Part shown: piece after piece, positions 55,861 through 64,000 of the stretch
Layout: each line of letters opens with the position of its first letter
Numbering within the stretch: the stretch's first letter is position 1
Source: Coniochaeta sp. PMI_546
Lineage: Eukaryota > Ascomycota > Sordariomycetes > Coniochaetales > Coniochaetaceae
Direction of reading: 5' to 3'
Assembly: GCA_021432605.1 (NCBI GenBank)
Contig: MU271148.1
Coordinates: forward strand, 69,362-133,361
DNA: 64,000 nt
Notes under the pieces: model-generated
Databases searched by the model: none
Told to the model about the DNA's origin: nothing
What the model saw: only the letters and a program-made list of their open reading frames with translations
Made by a program: the position numbers and the translations under genes

Positions 55861-57150
55861 ATGAGAATATCAAGTCGAAGAACACCAGAGGCAACTCTCC
55901 CGGCCACCCTGGCGGCGCTGCTCCTCCTAGCCCCAAACTCCGTCTCGGGCGCCAGCTTTTTGCGCTGCGGCGAGCTGGTGGTAGAAGGTCACAAGTTCGA
56001 CTTCAGCCCGCTAAAGGGACCGCACACGATCACAACGAGCGAGTTCCACCCGCCGACATACAGCAACACGACGTACACGCTCGATCTGTGCGCATACCTG
56101 AAGCGGAAAGATGATGTCAAGAAGGGGGACGAGTGTCCTAATAATACGAGGGGTGAGTGATCCTTCCCCCCTCTAGCGTCTGGGAGCCAGGCTAGACACG
56201 GGCGTGTGGGATACGGTTTATTAACAGGCGTGTGACGACAGTATGCGCGATAAAACACCTCATCGACCCGCGCAAAGACCCGAAAGACGCCGACAGCATC
56301 GAGGCCGTGATCCCCATCGCAGGCAACCTAGCCGAGCACGGCGGCAAGCCATTCGACTTCACCGCCACGCGCCTCAAGTCCTCGGACTCGGTCTCGGACT
56401 CGAAGAAGGAGGGCGTGCGGATCGTGATGAAGGGCGGCGTGTACGAGGGCCGCGAGCAAAAGGCTGTGGTGGAGATGGTCTGCGATAAGGACCGGACGGG
56501 CACGGAGGGCGAGTGGGAGAGCGAGGATCGGTACGATCCCGACGGAGAGAAGGAGAAGGAGAAGGAGAAGGAGAAGCGGAGGCGGAAGCGAGAACAGGAG
56601 GAGGAGGGGAAGGAGGACAGCGATAAGAAGGAGGAGGAGGGCGGCGACAAGGACGGCGACAAGGGCAAGGTCGACGATGAAATTGGATGGACGGAGCGGC
56701 AGCTCAAGAAGGAGAATGCTGCACTGATTTGGGAGGGTTATAACCGGCAGGAGAAAAGCGATACCCTGCAGCTGACTTGGTACACCAAGTATGCGTGCGA
56801 GAGCAGCGTACCGGACAAGCCCGAGGATGCGAGTAGCCATTGGGGTTTCTTTACTTGGCTAGTCATTCTGTGAGTTCCCTTCGGCTTCGGGGATTTTCTC
56901 CCTTCTTTTCTTTATTTTCATGCTTCTACATCATGCTAATGACGACCACAACAGTGTATTCCTGTCTACGGCAGCGTACCTCATTTTTGGATCGTGGCTC
57001 AACTACAACCGCTATGGCGCTCGCGGGTGGGATCTGCTACCGCACGGCGACACGCTGCGAGATATCCCCTACCTCCTGAAGGACTGGATGCGCCGGTTCC
57101 TGAACACGATGCAGGGCAGCGGCAGCAGGGGCGGATACTCTGCTGTGTAA
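55861..57150 (+). CDS. atg27: Autophagy protein Atg27
   Basis: A type I membrane protein that cycles between Golgi, endosome and the phagophore assembly site and helps deliver Atg9. Exons 55861-56152, 56242-56869 and 56955-57150 give 371 residues. A hydrophobic signal peptide covers about 10-30. The lumenal mannose-6-phosphate-receptor-like domain has paired cysteines, with Asn-Asn-Thr-Arg-Val-Cys-Ala-Ile at the first splice. A low-complexity Lys/Glu-rich insert of about 60 residues (codons rich in GAG-AAG) occupies roughly 205-265. One transmembrane helix near 300-322 is restored by the second splice (Leu-Val-Ile-Leu-Val-Phe-Leu-Ser-Thr). The short cytosolic tail includes Tyr-Ser-Ala-Val at the very end, a possible tyrosine sorting signal. 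In the first intron, an earlier AG gives a stop and is rejected. Confidence 0.88.
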
Positions 57151-57744
57151 TTCGATACTGCGATCATAGGCTGTGTCAGGGTTGCGGTTTGCGTGTAATA
57201 GCATCTGGTATTGTTGGCTTGGAGGTATCAGGGTCGACATCACCCTTTATGGGCTGCGGACGGCGTTCAGGCTTTTGCTATTGAGGCTGGGACTGGCTTA
57301 CACTTGACTTGGCCAGGCGGTCGATGATTTGTATTGGTTTTTATGTCCAGTACATCAACATCATACCTTTAGGGGCGTTGACGACAACACGAGCCCTCGG
57401 AAAGCATGTGATAGACCTCCGTGTGCTGTGGCTATTCATCCTGAAAAGTGCCCATATGTGACTTCAATACGAAATACACATTCCAGACGCATATGATCTA
57501 GTTTTATGGAAGATCGTGTGTTTGTATTGCTCAAACGCATTATCCTCAGTGGTGGCTCCCGAAGAAGCTGTCTAAGTGGTAGTCGGAGTAGTAATCTTGG
57601 GCGAGGTGAGTGTGCCGAGGCAAGTACCCGCACTCACACCTCGGCGTTTCCATCTCACTTACATTCATTGATCAAGCTCATTGTCACCTCCCAACAACCG
57701 TATCGCAAATCTCACTTTGTTTTTAAACACAGCGGACCGAAGCT
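57151..57744. other. Spacer between atg27 and the isomerase gene
   Basis: A 594-bp stretch with the atg27 3' flank and the promoter of the next gene. Nothing further recognised. Confidence 0.5.
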
Positions 57745-58726
57745 ATGGCATCTGAACTCTTCACAGTCCCAATTCCGGCGTTGGGCGACCACCAGGGCGG
57801 CTCGATCGTCTGCACTGAACCGGCCCCAAAAGTGTACCTGCTCACCTGGACTTCGCCGCCAGACAACCGGCTGACGAGCGCCTTCTGCGGTGCCCTGCTG
57901 GATGCTCTGGATATAATCGAGTTCGGCGGCTACGCCCCCGGTGTGGTGGTTACGACCAGCGGCGTGGCCAAATTCTACTCCAATGGATTGGACCTAGAGC
58001 ATGCCATCACTACGCCCGGGTTCTGGACAGCGAGTCTATATAAGCTGTTTACGCGATTTTTGACGTGAGTTCATCGCTTTCCCCTCTGATCTCCATATCG
58101 CCGTATGGCTTGTAAGATGGATGAAATCGGTTGTTACTTCGATCAAGGCTTCTTCTTGTCCCTTCAAGTTGTACCCATTATCACATGCCAGCCAACCCGC
58201 GAGCATTCCGTCACTAACATGAAGAAAAAGGTACCCCTACCCGACAATATCCCTCATGAACGGCCACGCCTTCGCCGGCGGCCTGATGCTCGCAATGCAC
58301 CATGACTACCGCATCATGAACCCCTCCCGGGGGTTCGTGTGCCTGAACGAGCTCGAGTTCGGCGCCGCCCTCAAGCCCGCCATGAGCGCCATCTTCCGGC
58401 TCAAGACCCCTCCGCAGACCTACCGTAGCCTGGCGCTAGAGGCCCACCGGTTCCCCGGTGCGCAAGCGCTGGCGGCGGGCATCGTCGATGGTCTGGGCGG
58501 ACTCGACGAGGTGCTCAAGTTGGTCGCTGATCGGAAGCTGACTGACAAGGGGAAGACGGGGATCTACGGTGCGTTGAAGAGAGAGATGTACCGCGAGAGC
58601 GTTGCTATCATGAAGTTTGATGATAAGGAGGAGGAGAGGTTTCAGAAGGAGTTTGAGGATGATGAGAAGCGGAAGGAAGAAGGGAAGAGGAAGGTCGAGG
58701 CGATTAAGGGGAAGGCCAAATTGTGA
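57745..58726 (+). CDS. Peroxisomal enoyl-CoA isomerase/hydratase-like protein
   Basis: A crotonase-fold protein, most like the delta3,delta2-enoyl-CoA isomerases of peroxisomal beta-oxidation. Exons 57745-58064 and 58231-58726 flank a 166-nt intron in phase 2 and give 271 residues. Oxyanion-hole segments are Lys-Phe-Tyr-Ser-Asn-Gly (76-81) and Asn-Gly-His-Ala-Phe-Ala-Gly-Gly (117-124). A candidate catalytic Glu is at 147 or 149 (Leu-Asn-Glu-Leu-Glu-Phe-Gly). The protein ends in Ala-Lys-Leu, a PTS1 peroxisomal targeting signal, after a highly charged Lys/Glu helix. The intron acceptor (AAAAAG) lacks a pyrimidine tract but restores Tyr-Pro-Tyr-Pro-Thr-Ile before the second oxyanion motif. Isomerase versus hydratase activity is inferred by resemblance. 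Confidence 0.85.
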
Positions 58727-59345
58727 GCTTGTGTCCGACCTGCATTGAATACGTTGCACCTTTATGTCAAGTCATTGGAACGATTTTTGCGTGTATCATT
58801 TTTGTCTACCTTCTAGAATACTCGGTACGGGACTCGATACCCGCCATGAATCAAGCATCCAGTATCCCGTATGGCCATCGCTGGCCGTTGACGCCAATTG
58901 TCTCCGGCCCGCCCCAATTGTCCAGATCCTCCCGACATGCGATGTGCAGCCCTGGCAAGCAGTACACCTGAAACTCGGGCGTAGTCTTCGTGACAGTCAT
59001 TCCCGTCCAAAGAACGAGATACATGAAGGATTTGATAACGCAAACATGAGAACATTGAAAGATAACGCCGAAACTGGAATGCAGGGTATAACTCTTCTCC
59101 CTCACCAGACATAGAACCAAACTTGAGCCGGCACACGCTCTTGCACGCCGTCCGAGGTGAAGAAGATCAAAGAAAAATCATCGCAAAATTCGTTGGTAGG
59201 AGGTGCGGTACGGGGAGGGAAAGAGTATTCCCGAACAAAGCGTCCCGTTTTCAACCAGCCAATCCTCGATACCACGTCTCATTCAGATATCCGCAGTTTG
59301 ATTCGACCGCTGGCGCGCTCCCAGCCCCAGCGAAATTCGTGTAAA
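58727..59345. other. Convergent 3' flanks of the isomerase gene and kcs1
   Basis: A 619-bp gap between convergent stops. No gene is seen. Confidence 0.5.
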
Positions 59346-62300
59346 TCACTCGCTAACCGACCCCTCATCGTCGTCATCATCCTCGAGGTCGATTTCCTCG
59401 GGCATTCCGTCTCTCAGACGTGTAATAAGTCCCATACTAGCCCTGGTATCCTGTTGGATCTTGAGGAAGTACTTCCTCAAACTCCGCAAGCCACGCAAGA
59501 AACCCCGATCAGGCTCGTTAGGGTGTCGTGGCGGACACGGCTTGTCTTTAGCCAGGTCGCCTTCCGTCACACTGTTGGCAAAGTCTGCCATCTTGAAGTC
59601 GATCTCTCGCTTGTTCCGCCGCGGCCGACGGTGGACTTCCTCAGTGTCGGTGGCGAAGTCCGTGCTAGAGTCTTCGATGGATGTATCGTACTCGTTGCTT
59701 GAGTTGTCGCCATCATAGAACATGAGTAGACTAGCGGCGTAAAAGCGGTATCCCCGCAGACGCCGGATGATAGTCTCTAGTTGACTCAGCTTCTGCAGGA
59801 CCGTAGGTATATGCCGCAAGATGCTCGATGGATCAACCCCGTCGTAGAGGAAGCGCGTAAGGGTGTCCTGGAACTCACGGCCGGCTTTCAAGTTGCGTCC
59901 AAAGTACTTGTCCTTGAAGACGTAGCTTTGTGTTTGCACATCCCAGACCTGTAACCCACACACACGAACACCTAGCTCTCGGGATGTCGTCTTGGCGCAC
60001 TTCCCTTGTTGGGACTTCTGCTTCTTCGGGTTCGCGTCGACGCCGTATTGGCGTGTGCCCATCTTCAAGTCCATGATACAGGGGCGTTTCATTCCGGCAG
60101 TTAGATCCTCCAAAAGGAGGAAATACTCGACGCGAGGATCATGCTGTGTCTGAGCCTCCTTGGGATTGATGGGCCTGGGAATTTTCTTGAGCTCCTCGGA
60201 CGGGCTGGGAGGCTCTGTATCTGCGGCAGTTGTCATGGCCGACGACACAACTGTTTCTTCCGCTGCCTCACCGTTGTGAAAGGCGAATTCTGTACGATGC
60301 TCGACAGAACCCGGAGAGAGTTCCTGAGGCAAATGTACAGCGTTATCCTCAGAATCTGCTTTGAATCCCACTTCGTCGGGTTCTTCGAAATAAATGAGGT
60401 CGCCGCGGGCGTCCTTGACGTCCTTCGGTCTCCTCCGAAGCGCACTGCCAGAGTGCCGCCGTTTCCGTCTTTGTGGGGGGGTTGCCGGCAGGATCTCCGG
60501 CTCCGGAGCACTCGTCCCTGTGACATCCTTGACTTCTTCCAAGTGCTCGTCTCGAAGTTCCGAGCATCTGGTGCTCTGTGGGGAGCGGCCACCCTTGACT
60601 GGAGACCAGTCACATCGGGTCTCTGCGCCATGGGTCTTGATATGTGCTTCGGTATTCTCCGTCACCGTCTGAGTTGTCATCAGAGGTGAAGCCGAAGCAA
60701 CGGGCCGTAAAGTCTGTTGGATGGTCCGCCGCGGAACGGCACGTTGATGGCCCCGGCGGTGCTTTTGAATAGTGATGGGTTGTTTGAGGAATGCGTCGTT
60801 GAAGACTTCGTTTCGTAAGCGCTTGTTAACCGTTGTAGCGCCCCAGCTGTTCGCATGCCGATCTTCTAAGCTCGGCCGTAAGGGCGAGCTTCTCTTGTCA
60901 GAGGTAGCACTACCTCCATTGATGAGTTGACCGCCCTGAGTAAAAGCAGACGCACTCCTGAAACGCTGAGAGAAAGTCGGGCCTGCCTGCGTTGGCTGGA
61001 GGAGGTTCCGCGGCAGGATATGTTGATTATCAACGAAGGTAACCGTAGGCACCGGAATATGAGTAGATTGGAGTGACTGGCTTATTACTCTATGATGGGT
61101 AGTCTCCGTCCGCGGCAACTCTAGTGGTGGCTTCGTAGCACCGTCCTGGCCAGGACTGCCGTTAGCCCTCGATGTCGCGCTTGCACCATCTTGATCAAGT
61201 TGTTTACGTTCAGGAGCAGCACTGTCATCTTGTCTATGAGTTGATTTACGGCGGCCACGCTTCTGGAATGTCACGTTCAGCACACCGATATATCTATATG
61301 TCCATGTTAGTCAAGCAACAGCAGAATAAGTGCCTCACAGCGGGACTCACCTCGGTAGAAAGGGCAAGAGATCACGGTGGTATCTCTCTATTCTCTCATA
61401 AAACTCGTTCTCTCGGTTGTTCAGTTGCTTACAGACAGCGCGTTTGGAGAAACGCCATAGTGTTGTATGTCCACCCACCTGATGCTTGTAGGGTATTAGT
61501 TCTATCGCGTCCAGGGGCTGCTTCGGCGTGATCTGGTGATCATGGACGTGCTCCTCGCTTAGCTGAGGGAATGTGCGCGGATGTTGGAGAGCGTGTTTGG
61601 GCATCTCAACTTCGTCCACCGTGGCTTGCGCATCTGATATACGCGCAGGAGCTTTCCCAGGTGAACGTAGCGGAGCTGACTCCTGACTCGACGGGGCAAG
61701 CTCCTTCACTTCGTGGGTTTGTAATACTTGCTCGTCGACCTCTGGCTCGTCCTCTGGCTCATCTGCTTTGACGAGCCAGGGGTGGAAGTCGTCTGAGCGA
61801 GACACAGACCTAGATCCCGGGGTCAACCTAGGCGACGCTCTGGTATCTTGACTAGCAACTTCTGAAGGCTCGTCGGGCCCTTGATGCGGAACAAAGACAG
61901 CAGAAGAGATTTTCTCCTCGGAGGAATCGTCCGCGTCCTCAGCAACTTCCCCGGCCTCGGTGCTGCCTCCCGATTTTCGTCGAGCATCCGCATCATACTC
62001 TTCACCCAGAGCTTGAGATGGCGCATGCTCTTCAACTTCAGACTCTTGGATTTCTGGTTCTGTTGACTTGACCCTGAATGGTAGCTCGGGTTGAGCGGCG
62101 CTGCGCACGCTACTGTCCGTTCTTAAGAGGAAGTAGTCCTCTGGAGATTCACTGACAGATGGTACCTTCGGTGATTGAAGGGCAGAAGTCCTGGCCCGGG
62201 TGGACACTTTGGAGCCTCTGCCATCTTCTCTAGGCTGCGGCGAGGCTTGGCCATCACCAGCATGCAGATCTTTTGCCTCGTCCCCAGTAGCAGGTCTCCT

Positions 62301-63398
62301 GTCACCAGGTGACTCCCGCGGATGGCTTCCGGCCCTTGCCTCCTTCCGCCTCGTCTTCTCTTCCGGCAAACCTTCCTTAAAGAATCGCAGACTGTGGCTG
62401 GCCTTGCGACTTCTAGCATTTGGTTCAACCCCAGCCAGAACCTCTGTGATGGACTTTTCCACCTGGCCATCGCGACCGTCCTTCGATTCTCCAATGCCGA
62501 TCGACCACGCTTTCTCCGGGCCTATAGTTACACGGTGCTCCAGCTTGTGTGGCCTAGGTTGGTTTGTGGAGTTGGCCGGGTCACCGGCATCGAAGGTGAG
62601 AGCGCGCTGAACCTTAGCTGAATTGTTGCTAAACTGAGGCCGACTTCCGGGAGCAGCTTCCTCCGACGCTATACCAACGGACTGCGACCGCATCAGGGGT
62701 TCCCCCTCCCTGGAGAGGTTCTCGATACGCTCCAGCGACTTTCCCTTCCCCATTGATCTGCCTAGGATCTCTCGGTGAGCGCTGAGCATGGAGCTGGCTT
62801 CGCGAGTGTCCAGCATCTTGTATGGCGGGGTGTGACTGCTCCCCTGACTTGGATATTGGCGTGGTGTGGAGGCTGAGGGTGAGTCTGTTGATGAAGGGCC
62901 GGAGGTTTGCGCAGCGCGAGGAGACCCGCGAGGTGTTACGGTGTCTCCATCACTATGGTATGCCGGAGCATCGTGTTCATTTTGAGCTGCAAGGGTAGAG
63001 GTTGAGTCGACGTGAGGTCGGTAGGGAGTAGTAGTCGGTTGGATTTGCGACAGCTCAGCTTGACCGTGAGGTGTAGCACGGGCTGTGGCAAGAGCTTGTG
63101 TTAGCAAGGACGGGCCAGTAGATCTCGGTTGAGGAACAGGTCCCCGAGACCATTTATTTTGGCTGGCATTGCTTGAAGGTGATGGGGTATCTTGGATGAG
63201 AGTTGGCGAGTGGGAGGGGGAGACTTCCTCATGTACCGGCTCGACATGTACATGAGCAGGGGGAGCTCTTGGGGAAGTCGATGCTACCGTGTGGGGAGGT
63301 GGCGGAGCATCCAGGGCAGACGGTGACTTAGCGGGACCAGATGGTCTCACCGGTGCAACGGGTGCGGCATTTTCGGGCTGAACTGGCGGGTTGGACAT
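59346..63398 (-). CDS. kcs1: Inositol hexakisphosphate kinase Kcs1
   Basis: This enzyme phosphorylates inositol hexakisphosphate to 5-pyrophosphate forms that control phosphate balance and stress responses. Exons 61351-63398 and 59346-61293 flank a 57-nt intron in phase 2 and give 1331 residues. The first 650 residues are disordered and Ser/Pro/Glu-rich. A conserved N-terminal kinase lobe starts near 645 (Leu-Ile-Pro-Tyr-Lys-His-Gln-Val-Gly-Gly-His). The IPK signature Pro-x-x-x-Asp-x-Lys-x-Gly is at 1087-1095 (Pro-Cys-Ile-Met-Asp-Leu-Lys-Met-Gly), followed by Ser-Leu-Leu-Met-Phe-Tyr-Asp-Gly (1204-1211) and the metal-binding Asp-Phe-Ala near 1253. An acidic tail closes the protein. The start at 63398 is the first ATG; the frame is open to about 63830 but without an ATG. 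Confidence 0.93.
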
Positions 63399-64000
63399 GA
63401 GGTGAACATCTGGCGAGCGCTGGGAGAAGGAGGAAGGAACGGTTGGTGCTTGTCGAGGGAGGTGGGAGGATTGGTTTGTCTCCGTGGTGGCTTTTCGGCC
63501 AGGGTTCCGGAAGCGGGCCGTTGTATTATGATTGACTGAACCAGCAAGCAGAAAAGCGATATGTGACGGGGCGTAGATCAGGCACGGGGAAGAGAATGGC
63601 AGATGTGTGGTGGCAGAGAGTGATAGAAGTACCCGGGTCGAAGTGCGATTGCTGGAGATAAGGGAAGTATCAATGTGCGGTCTGGCAATTGACAGACTGA
63701 CAGACTTGAATGCAACTGTCACTGCAGGCAAAAAGCACTGACGCAAGGGCGGCTTGTTATGGAGTATTTTCACCTGATGTGTGGGAGGAGGGGTAGATTT
63801 ATTATCGTTGACGCTTCGGCATATCTCCACGTGCCGGACTTGATAGAGTTGATAAGGTACCTAGCACCTAATGTAATTGTACCTTAGTTCGGTACATACT
63901 ATGGTAGTCCACGTAGCAGGTACCTTTGTTACTGCGGGTTAGGTAGTTCTGGCTGAGGTACTGCTTTGTACTTCTGCCGTTGTGTTTTTCTTTGTCTTCG
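63399..64000. promoter_or_regulatory. kcs1 upstream region
   Basis: About 600 bp to the window edge, with CACGTG at 63829-63834 and AGGTAC/TACCT words at 63853-63960. The kcs1 frame remains open through most of it, probably as an untranslated leader. Confidence 0.5.

Noticed and set aside
1-64000. Transposons, LTR or virus-like elements, CRISPR arrays, rRNA genes
   Set aside because: No transposase, reverse transcriptase, integrase or capsid-like frame, no long terminal repeats, no spaced direct-repeat array and no rRNA similarity were seen.

Overview
The window is nuclear DNA from a filamentous ascomycete (Pezizomycotina), most likely a Sordariomycete. Genes are intron-rich, with introns of about 50-90 nt (GT-AG, one clear GC-AG). 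Coding exons are GC-rich, and intergenic DNA is full of AGGTA/TACCT words. The gene content is typical of moulds: an Uds1 septation protein, a HymA/Mo25 homologue, a GH12 endoglucanase, a Pex22-like peroxin and large low-complexity Spt20 and Kcs1 proteins. The class-level placement is inferred. I see no transposon, retroelement, virus-like element, CRISPR array, rRNA or convincing tRNA.

Layout, left to right: taf4 (-) and ysh1/CPSF73 (+) share a divergent promoter. ysh1 converges on an Uds1 coiled-coil gene (-). dsc2 (-) and a cis-prenyltransferase (+) are divergent, followed by an ING-family PHD protein (+). A gene-free 2.9 kb stretch (16.9-19.8 kb) precedes an F-box/LRR gene (+). sfi1 (-) and a tiny twin-CX9C gene resembling NDUFAF8 (+) are divergent, and the latter converges on ils1 (-). 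Next come hymA/mo25 (+), a PLP-homeostasis protein (+), a GH12 endoglucanase (+) and an F-box-like/LRR gene (-). A C2H2 transcription factor gene (-) is followed by 3.8 kb without a gene (42.5-46.3 kb). gcd1/eIF2B-gamma (-) and a Pex22-like gene (+) are divergent. The window ends with spt20 (+), atg27 (+), a peroxisomal enoyl-CoA isomerase/hydratase-like gene (+) and kcs1 (-).

The genes are mostly housekeeping and do not form one pathway. Themes recur: Pol II transcription and chromatin (TAF4, Spt20, ING, C2H2), mRNA 3' processing (Ysh1), translation (Ils1, Gcd1), ER and Golgi quality control and glycosylation (Dsc2, cis-prenyltransferase), morphogenesis and division (Uds1, HymA, Sfi1), and peroxisome or autophagy function (Pex22-like, isomerase, Atg27).

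The item most worth a second look is the 59-residue NDUFAF8-like gene at 26843-27142. It is split into three exons of 60, 96 and 24 nt, and its first intron is GC-AG and interrupts the first CX9C motif. Gene models here were built by joining open frames at splice consensus and comparing them with remembered family sequences; no search or RNA data was available.
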